Shown piece by piece: positions 26,180-34,129 of a DNA stretch of 64,000 nt. The notes under the pieces are model-generated. The model had not been told where the DNA came from and made no database searches. It saw nothing but the letters and a program-made list of their open reading frames with translations. Positions within the stretch are counted from its first letter, which is position 1. Every line of letters begins with the position of its first letter. The stretch covers positions 84,119 to 148,118 of the forward strand of contig JABCZD010000011.1 in the NCBI GenBank assembly GCA_013289855.1. The letters run 5' to 3'. The translations under genes and the position numbers were made by a program. Source of the DNA: Acidobacteriota bacterium. GTDB taxonomy: Bacteria; Acidobacteriota; Terriglobia; Acidiferrales; UBA7541.

Positions 26180-28417
26180 CTAGTTGGGGGCGGAGCCTTC
26201 GCCGGGTTGGTAGACGCGCTCGACGCCGATTACGCCGGTGATGCGGCGGATATTGACGAGGATGGTTTCGAGCTGGCGTTTGTCGGCGATTTCGAGACTG
26301 GCTTCGATGCGGGCGTTGAGTTTGTCCGGGCGACTCTCGAGGTTGCGGATGTTGGAGCCGGCGCCGCTGATGACGGCGGTGATCTCGGCGAGCAAGCCGG
26401 CACGGTCCTTGGCACGGATGGAGAGCTGCACTGGGAAGGTGGAAGCGCTGTCGCCGCCCCATTCGACGGCGATGCGGCGTTCCGCCTGATACAGCAAGTT
26501 TTGCACGTTGGGACAGCTCTTGGTGTGCACGGCCACGCCACGTCCGCGCGTGATGTAGCCGATGATTTCGTCGCCGGGAATCGGGTTGCAACATTTGGCG
26601 CGATAGACGAGCAAATCGTCCTGGCCCTTGACGACCAGCGGAGCTTCGCCAAAGCCGAGCATGCGCTTGACGGTTTTTACCAGTGTGGGCTTGGCGTCCA
26701 CATTTTCCACGGCATCGTCTTTCGCAGCGTCGCCAAACACGCGGGTAAGAATTTGCCGCGCGGAATATTTTCCGAAGCCTACGGCAGCGTACAAATCTTC
26801 GATCTTGGAAATGCCCAGGTCCGCGGCGACCTTGAGCATGTCGGCTTCGGGAATTTTTTTGAGGCCGCGGCCGAAATGGCGAGAATCGTTTTCCAGAAGC
26901 TTGCGGCCCATTTCCGTGGCTTCTTCGCGCTCCTGCACGTTGATCCAGTGGCGAATTTTGCTTTTGGCGTGCGAGGATTTGACGAAGCTGAGCCAATCGC
27001 GGCTGGGGCGATGGCCTTTCTGCGTGAGAATCTCCACCACGTCGCCGTTGGTGACTTCATGGCGCAGGGGAACCATCACGCCGTTAACCTTGGCGCCCAC
27101 GCACTGGTGGCCCACTTCCGTGTGCACGGCGTAGGCGAAGTCTACGGGAGTGGCACCGCGCGGCAGCTCCATCACGCGGCCTTTGGGCGTGAAGGCGTAA
27201 ACTTCCAGCGGCGCCAGATCGACTTTGAGCGTGGTGAGAAACTCGCCGGGTTCCTGAAGTTCCTGCGACCACTCGATCAATTGGCGCATCCACGCGATGC
27301 GCTGATCGTCGTCATCGGCGGCTGGTTTGCCGCTCTTGTATTTCCAGTGCGCGGCGACGCCTTCTTCCGCCAGGCGATGCATTTCCTGGGTGCGAATTTG
27401 AATCTCGAAGGCTTGTCCGCCGTGCAGCACGGTGGTGTGCAGCGACTGGTAAAGATTCGGCCGCGGCATGGCGATGTAATCCTTGAAGCGGCCCGGGACT
27501 GGTCGCCAGATGTGGTGCACCACGCCCAGCGCGGCGTAGCAATTGCGTTCGGTATCGGTGATGACGCGCACGGCGAGCAGGTCGTAGACCTGCTCCAGAC
27601 CACGTTCTTGACGAATGGTTTTGCTGTGCAGGGAGTAGAGAGCTTTTACGCGGGCTTCAAGCTCCGCGGGAATACCGCTTTCGACGAGCTTGGCGCGGAT
27701 AGTGCTCTGCACTTCCTCCAAAAAACGCTGGTGCACAGGGGCTTTGTCGGTGACTTGCTTTTGCAGCGCGAAGAAAGCTTCGGGCTCAAGGTAGCGGAAG
27801 GCAAGATCTTCCAGCTCGCCGCGAACGATGCCCATGCCGAGGCGATGCGCAATAGGCGCGTAAATATCCAGAGTTTCCTTGGCGATGCGCTGCTGCTTGT
27901 GGGGCTCCAGGTAATCCAGGGTGCGCATGTTGTGCAGGCGGTCGGCGAGCTTGACCATCACCACGCGAACGTCGTTAACCATCGCCAGAAGCATCTTGCG
28001 AACGTTTTCGGCCTGGCGATTTTCCGGAGCGACCATATTGAGGCGGCCGATCTTGGTTACGCCGGCAACGAGGTGGGCGACTTCCGCGCCAAAGCGTTCT
28101 TCAATGCGGGAGAGCGGGAATTCGGTGTCTTCGATGACGTCGTGGAGCAGTGCGGCGGTGAGCGTGGTGGCGTCCATCCGCATGTCAGCAAGGATGTGGG
28201 CTACTTCGAGCAGGTGGGTGAGGTAGGGCTCGCCAGAGCTACGCAGCTGGTCGCGGTGGCGTTCGGCGGCGATTTCGTAGGCGCGGCGAACCACCCAGGG
28301 ATCTTCGGAGGGGCGATTCTTGCGGAGTTTTTCGAGGAGTTCCTCGAGGCGAGCGTCCAGCTGGCGATCATCGCGGTCGCGGTGAAAGTTTAGCGGGGCG
28401 TTGCCGGAGGACGGCAT
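26180..28417 (-). CDS. rel: Bifunctional (p)ppGpp synthetase/hydrolase (Rel/SpoT)
   Basis: 745 residues. The HD hydrolase domain shows an intact LLHDVIEDTE (about 83-92). The synthetase domain carries RFKDYIAMPRPNLYQSLHTT; the RFKD form is that of bifunctional Rel rather than RelA. A TGS domain (VYAFTPKGRVMELPRGATPV, about 390-410) follows. The C-terminal ACT domain is at about 670-740 (DRAGLLAEITAVISGAGSNI). It therefore should both make and degrade the alarmone. A long structured leader and a strong promoter stand upstream. Ribosome site AAGAGGT is 12 bases from the ATG. Confidence 0.95.
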   Translation of the reverse strand: MPSSGNAPLNFHRDRDDRQLDARLEELLEKLRKNRPSEDPWVVRRAYEIAAERHRDQLRSSGEPYLTHLLEVAHILADMRMDATTLTAALLHDVIEDTEFPLSRIEERFGAEVAHLVAGVTKIGRLNMVAPENRQAENVRKMLLAMVNDVRVVMVKLADRLHNMRTLDYLEPHKQQRIAKETLDIYAPIAHRLGMGIVRGELEDLAFRYLEPEAFFALQKQVTDKAPVHQRFLEEVQSTIRAKLVESGIPAELEARVKALYSLHSKTIRQERGLEQVYDLLAVRVITDTERNCYAALGVVHHIWRPVPGRFKDYIAMPRPNLYQSLHTTVLHGGQAFEIQIRTQEMHRLAEEGVAAHWKYKSGKPAADDDDQRIAWMRQLIEWSQELQEPGEFLTTLKVDLAPLEVYAFTPKGRVMELPRGATPVDFAYAVHTEVGHQCVGAKVNGVMVPLRHEVTNGDVVEILTQKGHRPSRDWLSFVKSSHAKSKIRHWINVQEREEATEMGRKLLENDSRHFGRGLKKIPEADMLKVAADLGISKIEDLYAAVGFGKYSARQILTRVFGDAAKDDAVENVDAKPTLVKTVKRMLGFGEAPLVVKGQDDLLVYRAKCCNPIPGDEIIGYITRGRGVAVHTKSCPNVQNLLYQAERRIAVEWGGDSASTFPVQLSIRAKDRAGLLAEITAVISGAGSNIRNLESRPDKLNARIEASLEIADKRQLETILVNIRRITGVIGVERVYQPGEGSAPN

Positions 28418-28704
28418 GGCGTAGTTTACCTCTTAACGCGGCTGGGGGAAAGCCGCGGAGAATGGAATTAGGAAACGGATTTCTGTGGGAATCCCCTGGG
28501 GGATTCCTGAAAGGATGTGAAAACAAAGGGAGTTAAAGTGCTTTGTTTTCACATCCTTTTGTAAGTGCGCATTCTAAAGGAGTTAGCGCGGGTTGTTAGT
28601 TACTAAATGATTACGCATAGCAAAGCCCGCCGGTCGATAAGCAGGGGCTTTGGTTCATTTTGGGAAAGATCGCAACGGACTGGACGTGGTTCTCTACGGA
28701 AACA
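28418..28704 (-). promoter_or_regulatory. Long structured leader upstream of rel
   Basis: Between the promoter at 28705-28733 and the rel ATG lie about 280 transcribed bases. They contain, in order of transcription, a 7-bp stem AAAGCCC/GGGCTTT (about 28620-28650), a perfect 19-bp hairpin (28510-28559) and a 9-bp palindrome GGAATCCCC/GGGGATTCC (28488-28507). A tiny open frame (MNQSPCLSTGGLCYA, about 28611-28658) could be a leader peptide. No known riboswitch is recognised. Confidence 0.5.
28510..28559. repeat. Perfect 19-bp inverted repeat in the rel leader
   Basis: AAAGGATGTGAAAACAAAG (28510-28528), 12-base loop, CTTTGTTTTCACATCCTTT (28541-28559). On the minus strand the right half ends in CCTTT before CAGG, so it could act as a weak attenuator or a protein/RNA binding hairpin. 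Confidence 0.75.
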
Positions 28705-28733
28705 ATAGTAAACAATGATAATTGAATTGTCAA
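28705..28733 (-). promoter_or_regulatory. Sigma-70-type promoter for rel
   Basis: TTGACA (28733-28728), 17-base spacer, TACTAT (28710-28705) on the minus strand, in an AT-rich patch. The predicted start is near 28698. Confidence 0.65.
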
Positions 28734-28968
28734 GACTTTTTTGTGGCATCTTTTAAAATGGCGGCAAGTCTCGGGCCGACAAGGAGTTGCGTGACCCATT
28801 TGCGGGATAGGAGTAAGGGGCGGGCGTTGGGGATGGGCCCTTCGTGGAGGGGATAGGAAGACGAAGATTAAGAATAACGCAGAGACACAGAGTTCGCAGA
28901 GGGGTGCGGAGAACCCCTAAGGGGCGGGGTCGGTCGACCGATGATCGAAATGGCGCTAGTAGCGGCGC

Positions 28969-29031
28969 AAAAAGAACGCCAATCAGGAGATTCATCCCGC
29001 GGAAGACGCGGGATGGAAAAGCGTTGGCGTT
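28969..29031 (-). terminator. Large terminator closing the Sec-Ton operon
   Basis: On the minus strand an outer stem AACGCCAA/TTGGCGTT (29031-29024 with 28982-28975) encloses an inner 9-bp stem CATCCCGCG/CGCGGGATG (28993-29015). The run CTTTTT follows at 28974-28969. It lies about 20 bases past the TPR lipoprotein gene. The bases from here to the rel promoter hold only repeat-like sequence (for example ACGCAGAGACACAGAG near 28878) and no gene I can support. Confidence 0.75.
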
Positions 29032-29052
29032 CCCAGGGTTTCGTGGCTTCGA

Positions 29053-29940
29053 TTAGCCGCCGGCGGGTTGCGGCTGGTCGGCGCGCTTTTGCTTGATTTC
29101 TTTGATTTGGTCGATCAGGTCGTCGGCTTGCTTGGTCAGGGCGGCGCGTTCGTCGGCGCTTTCCACGGTGTCCGCCTTGCGGCGATAGAGGAGGTTGAGA
29201 TAGGCCATGGCGTCGTCGTAGTCAGGACGAAGCTGGATGGCTTTCTTCAGGTCGGCGATGCCTTCGTCGATCAGGGCGCCCTCTTTGGCGACATAGTCGG
29301 CACGAACGGCCGGCGGCAGAGGATCGGTATCCTTGATCTGTTTATTGATGTGTTCTTTATTGTAGTCCACGCGCATCAGGCCGTTGGCGCGGAAGGCCAG
29401 GGTCCAATCGATGACGCCGATCCAGTAGTAAGGTTCGGGATCGTTGGGCTGCAGGCTGATGTGCTTTTGATGGAAGGTCTTGGACTCTTCGAATTTGGCT
29501 TCGTCAAACGGCGTGCCGGCCATCTGGAAGAGGATGGAGCCAATGCCGTCGATGGCGCTTAAATTGTTGGGATCGGTTTGCAGAACTTCTTTAAACTCGG
29601 CGATGGCCTGATTGCCGAACTGCATATTTTCCTGGGACGGAGCGCCGGGGATATACTGCGTGGCGTAAGCGGTGGCGAGATAGAGGCGGGCATTCAGCAG
29701 GGTGGGATCCAGGTCCTTGGCCTGCTTGAAGTCCTCAATGGCCACATCGTACTGGCCGTTCTTGAAGGATTGCACGCCCTTGTTCAAAAGGTCGCGCGCG
29801 TGAAGCTTAGCGCAGCCGGAGACGCCGAGAACCAAAAGACATAACGCCGCGAGTGCGGCGACGCGGCGAGCGGACTGCGAAGGACGGACCGCTACGGAGC
29901 CCGCACCTGCTAGCGATGCATGAGTCATCGAAAGAACCAT
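29053..29940 (-). CDS. TPR-containing lipoprotein
   Basis: 295 residues. An N-terminal export signal ends in a lipobox (LCLLVLGVSGC, Cys about 43). TPR-type helical repeats follow, clearest at about 50-85 (LLNKGVQSFKNGQYDVAIED) and about 205-250 (IADLKKAIQLRPDYDDAMAY). TPR proteins scaffold protein complexes. As last gene of the tonB-exbB-exbD-exbD run it may help assemble the Ton machinery (inference from position). Confidence 0.82.
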   Translation of the reverse strand: MVLSMTHASLAGAGSVAVRPSQSARRVAALAALCLLVLGVSGCAKLHARDLLNKGVQSFKNGQYDVAIEDFKQAKDLDPTLLNARLYLATAYATQYIPGAPSQENMQFGNQAIAEFKEVLQTDPNNLSAIDGIGSILFQMAGTPFDEAKFEESKTFHQKHISLQPNDPEPYYWIGVIDWTLAFRANGLMRVDYNKEHINKQIKDTDPLPPAVRADYVAKEGALIDEGIADLKKAIQLRPDYDDAMAYLNLLYRRKADTVESADERAALTKQADDLIDQIKEIKQKRADQPQPAGG

Positions 29941-30026
29941 CCCTGATGTGCGCGACCGTAAAACGGCCGGCGCGAGAATTCACAACCGCCCTGCGAAGGG
30001 CAACGCCCAATTACAAATCTCTGTGT

Positions 30027-30470
30027 TTACTGCCCCGCTTCAAGTTTTGCCGTGATCAAGCCGACCTTGTCGATGCCCGCGCCGCGCATAATATCGATGG
30101 CGCGCGCAACGTCCATGAACATTACATCGTTATCGCCTTTGACGAAAGCAACTTTCTCGGCGCGCTCTTTAAAAATCTGTTCCATGCGAGCGCCGAGATT
30201 TTCCCAAGTGACATCTTCATTGTTGATCTTGAGCTTGGACTTGTCGGACTTGGGGTCGGCAATCACTTGGACGACAACGGTCTTGTCGCTGAGATCCTGT
30301 TCCTGCTTTTGATTCGGATTGGGCTGGGGCACCAGCGCGTCCATGCCCTTCGGCGTCAACGGCGTGATGACCATGAAGATGATCAGCAAAACCAGCAAAA
30401 TATCGATAAGCGGAACGATGTTCATTTCCGCCATTGCACCGCCGGTATTTTCTCCTACGGACATTCCCAT
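30027..30470 (-). CDS. exbD: ExbD/TolR-family biopolymer transport protein (second copy)
   Basis: 147 residues: short cytosolic N terminus, one membrane helix (about 16-36, NIVPLIDILLVLLIIFMVIT) with the conserved Asp that carries protons, and a periplasmic domain. Works with ExbB and TonB to drive outer-membrane transport using the proton gradient. I chose the ATG at 30470 because AGGAG lies seven bases upstream; the frame extends to 30551. It is the second exbD in a row. Confidence 0.9.
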   Translation of the reverse strand: MGMSVGENTGGAMAEMNIVPLIDILLVLLIIFMVITPLTPKGMDALVPQPNPNQKQEQDLSDKTVVVQVIADPKSDKSKLKINNEDVTWENLGARMEQIFKERAEKVAFVKGDNDVMFMDVARAIDIMRGAGIDKVGLITAKLEAGQ

Positions 30471-30595
30471 GGCAATTCTCCTAGCACAACTAAGACTATT
30501 CGTGATTCTGCCGCGCCGGGTGGGTGACGGCGCGGCCTGAAACAAACACAAACGAATGGTTCAACTAAACCGTTGCTATTCCGCGCTGAACGGGC

Positions 30596-31057
30596 TTAGT
30601 CCGCCGGAGGTGTAGCAGGTGGTGTTGGCGGCGCTTCACCCGCGGAGTGATTCTTCTCGGTGAGCAACCCGAGTTGATCCACGCCCGCGGAACGGATTTC
30701 GTCCACGGCACCGACGACGTCGCCGTATTTGGCACGAGCATCGCTCTTGACGAATACAGTCTTGTCCAGGCGGTTGGAGATGCGGTCTTTGATCTGGTTG
30801 GTGAGGTCGGCCTTTTCCGTCTTGGTGGTGCCGAGGAAAATATCACCGCTGCGGGTGATGGCGACGATGATGGCGTCGTCTTTATCCGCAGCCTGCATGT
30901 CATGGGTGTTGTTGACGCTGGCCATGTCTACCTGCTTGCCCTTTTGCAACATGGGAGTGACGACCATGAAGATGATCAACAGGACGAGCATGATGTCCGC
31001 CATGGGAATGACGTTCGGCGTGGACATCTGACTGCCGACTTTGGGTTTGTATCCCAT
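30596..31057 (-). CDS. exbD: ExbD/TolR-family biopolymer transport protein (first copy)
   Basis: 153 residues with the same layout as the neighbouring copy: NVIPMADIMLVLLIIFMVVT membrane helix (about 15-34) with the conserved Asp, then a periplasmic domain. The C-terminal tail is Pro/Ala-rich. It starts 9 bases after exbB, so they are co-transcribed. The two ExbD proteins differ enough in sequence not to be a recent duplication; they may form a mixed ExbD dimer. Confidence 0.9.
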   Translation of the reverse strand: MGYKPKVGSQMSTPNVIPMADIMLVLLIIFMVVTPMLQKGKQVDMASVNNTHDMQAADKDDAIIVAITRSGDIFLGTTKTEKADLTNQIKDRISNRLDKTVFVKSDARAKYGDVVGAVDEIRSAGVDQLGLLTEKNHSAGEAPPTPPATPPAD

Positions 31058-31066
31058 AGGGCGCCG

Positions 31067-31795
31067 TTATTTCTTGGCCGCGCCGCGACGGAGGATGAAG
31101 TAGTTGATCAGCTCCATGGAGGAGTTGTCCATCTCGACGTCGAAGGCTTCGACTTTGTTGGTGAAGTAGTTGTAGGCCCACACAGCGGGCACGGCGACGA
31201 GCAAGCCGAGCGCGGTGGTGACAAGAGCTTCAGCGATACCGCCGGCAACCGCGGAGAGACCGGTAGCGTGGCTGGTTTCAATGCCTTTGAAGGCGTTCAA
31301 AATACCGACTACCGTGCCGAAGAGTCCGACGAACGGCGCCGTAGAACCGATGGTCGCGAGAGCCGAGAGGCCGCGCTTCATTTCCGCGTGCACGATGGCG
31401 ACGGAGCGTTCGAGACCGCGCTTGGCGGCTTCGATGACGTCGGCGTCACTCACCTGTTGCGAGGCAGACTGAAATTCGGAAAGGCCCGTCGCGACGACCT
31501 TGGCAATGTGGCTCTTCTTGTTGCGCTCGGCAATGGCGATAGCTTCGTCGAGTTTGCCTTCTTTGAGCGCGCCAGCAACCTGCTGCACGAACACGCGAGA
31601 CTGCTTGCGCGCCGCGCTGTACATCAGGGCGCGGTCAATCATCACGCCGAAGGAATAGATCGAGAGAATGAAGAGAATGACGACTACGGTGCGAGGCAGG
31701 GCGCTCATCGAGCCCCACATCGTGCGTAGATCCCAGTTCGAACCATTGGCCTGCTGAAACAGCATGGCCGCGTAAACGTACACTGTTGCCACCAT
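31067..31795 (-). CDS. exbB: ExbB/TolQ/MotA-family proton channel protein
   Basis: 242 residues. Three membrane segments: about 32-52 (TVVVILFILSIYSFGVMI), about 155-180 (LSALATIGSTAPFVGLFGTV) and about 195-215 (ALVTTALGLLVAVPAVWAYN). The region IGSTAPFVGLFGTVVGILNA is the family hallmark. Forms the proton channel that powers TonB. AGGAG lies seven bases before the ATG. It lies 160 bases after tonB, a gap that holds a tandem array. Confidence 0.93.
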   Translation of the reverse strand: MVATVYVYAAMLFQQANGSNWDLRTMWGSMSALPRTVVVILFILSIYSFGVMIDRALMYSAARKQSRVFVQQVAGALKEGKLDEAIAIAERNKKSHIAKVVATGLSEFQSASQQVSDADVIEAAKRGLERSVAIVHAEMKRGLSALATIGSTAPFVGLFGTVVGILNAFKGIETSHATGLSAVAGGIAEALVTTALGLLVAVPAVWAYNYFTNKVEAFDVEMDNSSMELINYFILRRGAAKK

Positions 31796-31878
31796 TCGTT
31801 TGCTCCTTAGAATTTTCTATCAAACTAGCGTTTAAGCCAGAATTTGTTGCCGGGCCGGCGTCCCTTCCCCACGGCTGG

Positions 31879-31955
31879 AGCACCGGACCTTGCTGCGAAC
31901 TTTGTTGCAAACCGCGTTGCGAACTTTAATGCAAATCTTGCTGCGAGCTGCGTTA
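31879..31955 (-). repeat. Degenerate 12-bp tandem array at the tonB stop
   Basis: On the plus strand six units run in strict 12-base register: TGCTGCGAACTT, TGTTGCAAACCG, CGTTGCGAACTT, TAATGCAAATCT, TGCTGCGAGCTG, CGTTACTAGCCA, with a weaker unit before. The array ends at the tonB stop codon, so in tonB's direction it starts right after the gene. Confidence 0.65.
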
Positions 31956-32684
31956 CTAGCCACCGAGAGAGAAAACCACGTCAATGGTGGTGTCGACTTC
32001 GACGGGCACACCATTCAAGAGCGTCGGCTGATAGCGCCACTGTCTGACCGCGTCGAGCGCGGCCTGTACCAGCAGCGGATGGCCAGACTCCAAAGTGAGC
32101 GACTGTACTGTGCCATCCTTGCCGATAATGGCGTGCAGGCGGACGGTGCCGGAAATACGGGTCTGGCGCGCCAGCGGAGGATAGTTAGGCTTGATCTGAT
32201 TTATCAGCTTGGCTTGTTGCACGTTGCCGCCCTGACGAATGCGCGATTGCACGACCTTGGGAGGAGGGGGCGCCGCACCGATGCCGCCCATCACGCCACC
32301 CAAAACGCCGCCGATGCTGCCGCCGGCGACGCCGCCCGGCACGCCGGGACCGCTCATGCCCATGTCGGGCTCGGCGTCTTCCTTAATAATTTTGATGTCC
32401 TTCGGAATAACTTTGGGAGCCACCAGTTTGCCGGCATCCATCAAGTGGACTTGCGGCTTGATGTGCACGACTTGCGCGACGGGAGGAGGCGGCGGGGGCG
32501 GCGGAGGAGGCGGAGCGACGAGCAGCGTGGCCATCATCGTCTTGGGCAGCGCCTCGGTGTAAATCAGCGGGATCAAGATTAGGATGGAGAGAAATCCCAC
32601 CTGGAAGATCATCGAGAGGACAACAGTCCAAGGCTTATTGGTCCGGACCGCCTTGGATGTGGACACCACCATATCTTCAAACAT
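31956..32684 (-). CDS. tonB: TonB-family energy transducer
   Basis: 242 residues. One N-terminal membrane helix (about 19-42) is followed by a run of eleven prolines (about 58-70) and a Gly-rich linker. The C-terminal TonB domain is at about 160-242 (IKPNYPPLARQTRISGTVRL and QWRYQPTLLNGVPVEV). It spans the periplasm to transfer energy from ExbBD to outer-membrane receptors. It starts only three bases after the secF stop, so Sec and Ton genes share a transcript. Confidence 0.93.
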   Translation of the reverse strand: MFEDMVVSTSKAVRTNKPWTVVLSMIFQVGFLSILILIPLIYTEALPKTMMATLLVAPPPPPPPPPPPVAQVVHIKPQVHLMDAGKLVAPKVIPKDIKIIKEDAEPDMGMSGPGVPGGVAGGSIGGVLGGVMGGIGAAPPPPKVVQSRIRQGGNVQQAKLINQIKPNYPPLARQTRISGTVRLHAIIGKDGTVQSLTLESGHPLLVQAALDAVRQWRYQPTLLNGVPVEVDTTIDVVFSLGG

Positions 32685-32687
32685 GTT

Positions 32688-33965
32688 TTATGACCTCCTG
32701 CCTGCGGCGGCGAGACGCCCGGGGGCGCCCTCACTTCCGCGGGCTTTGCTACCGGCTGCGGGTCCGGCGCCAACTGCCGAGCCGTGACCGCGCCAGTTAA
32801 CCCAGGCGACCACGAGCGGAGCAGCGATACCAAAACTGGAATACGTTCCTACCACAATTCCCACCACTAGAGCAAAGGAGAAAGCACGTAGTACCTGCCC
32901 GCCCATAAGAAATAGTACGAGCACGGTGAGAAAAGTCAGGCCGCTGGTCAGAATGGTTCGCGAAAGCGTCTGGTTGATGGACTTGTTGACGACGTCCGCG
33001 AACGATTCTTTGCGCAATAAACGGTTATTCTCGCGAATGCGATCGAAAATCACGATGGTGTCGTTCATGGAATAACCGACCAGCGTGAGCAAAGCCGCGA
33101 TGACCGTGAGCGAAATTTCAAAATGCAGCAACGAGAAAAAGCCCAGAGTGATCAGCACGTCGTGAAAAACGGCCAGAACGGCAGCGGCACCATAGACCCA
33201 CTCGAAGCGGAAAGCAATATATACCAGCATGCCTGCCAAAGCATAGAGGGTAACGTAGACGGCCTGGAGGCGCAGCTCAGCGCCCACTTTGGGACCAACG
33301 ATTTCGACGTTGCGAATGGTGAAGGGTCCGAGTGCGTAAGAATCTTTCAGCGAGGAAAGAACGGGCGCGGTGACGCCATTGACCTTGGCGAGGTCGTCAA
33401 AATTCGTAAGCACGCCGTTGGCTTCTTTGTCGCGATACTGCAGGATGCTTTTCGCGAGTTGCTGATAGCGATCGCCAGCGTTGATCGTGAGCACCAACGG
33501 ATCGCGCTGCGTGAGAATGTCGTTGAGCGAAGCGGGCGTGGCGGCGTTGAAGTCCGGGTGATTGGCATTGCCCTGGCCGTAGATGACGTTGAGAGCGGTG
33601 AGCACCTGGGCTTTGCTGGTGTCGAGAGCCTGATCGGCTTGGCCTTTTTGCTCGAGGCTGATGACTACTTCGTTGGCCTGAGCGCCGGGGATGGCATTGT
33701 CGCTGATGGCTTGAATTTCGCTGCCGCCGAGGCCTTGCGCGGAGAGCGCGCTGCGCAGCTGATCGACGTTGGGAGCCTTAGCGAAGCGCACGTCAACGTT
33801 GGTGCCGCCCTTGAAATCGATGCTGTAAGGAAGACCGCCGCCCGTCGGGCCACCCTTGAGGAATACGGATGTCCATCCGATGATGAGAAGGAGCAGGCTC
33901 AACCCGAAGAAGAACTTGGCCTTGCCCATCCAATCGATATTTGGCTGTTTGAATAGCTCAATCAT
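32688..33965 (-). CDS. secF: Protein translocase subunit SecF with a long periplasmic insertion
   Basis: 425 residues against about 310 in typical SecF. The first helix is at about 17-35, and the conserved YSIDFKGGTNVDVRF at about 47-61. The end of the first periplasmic domain (EIVGPKVGAELR) appears only at about 221. Between them lies an extra segment (about 105-215) with NFDDLAKVNGVTAPVLSSLK. Five further helices include YSMNDTIVIFDRIRENNR, the family signature. SecDF uses the proton gradient to finish protein export. Confidence 0.93.
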   Translation of the reverse strand: MIELFKQPNIDWMGKAKFFFGLSLLLLIIGWTSVFLKGGPTGGGLPYSIDFKGGTNVDVRFAKAPNVDQLRSALSAQGLGGSEIQAISDNAIPGAQANEVVISLEQKGQADQALDTSKAQVLTALNVIYGQGNANHPDFNAATPASLNDILTQRDPLVLTINAGDRYQQLAKSILQYRDKEANGVLTNFDDLAKVNGVTAPVLSSLKDSYALGPFTIRNVEIVGPKVGAELRLQAVYVTLYALAGMLVYIAFRFEWVYGAAAVLAVFHDVLITLGFFSLLHFEISLTVIAALLTLVGYSMNDTIVIFDRIRENNRLLRKESFADVVNKSINQTLSRTILTSGLTFLTVLVLFLMGGQVLRAFSFALVVGIVVGTYSSFGIAAPLVVAWVNWRGHGSAVGAGPAAGSKARGSEGAPGRLAAAGRRS

Positions 33966-34129
33966 GCCGCTTGTGCTTCCCTTCCTTAGACTCCAAGGGG
34001 TTCGGCTTTGTTCCCGGCGCGGTCTTCTCTATGGAAAGAATAGAGTGTTGGCACCTTATAACCTAGAGAACGCTCGTTTTGCATCGAGTGAACCGTGTAT
34101 CCCAGTGGTCCTAGTACGCGTTTGAGGTC

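Noticed and set aside
26123..28393. 756-codon open frame on the plus strand opposite rel
   Set aside because: Rel on the other strand has full, recognisable domains. The opposite frame is a by-product of GC-rich codon use and shows no domain.
28611..28995. Two short minus-strand frames between the TPR gene and rel
   Set aside because: They cover the promoter, hairpins and repeat-like DNA and have no coding character. Only the last 15 codons of the first are kept as a possible leader peptide.
30647..31729. 360-codon plus-strand frame opposite exbD/exbB (also 277 codons at 33123-33956 opposite secF)
   Set aside because: They mirror well-identified genes and have low-complexity His/Gly/Asp-rich translations.
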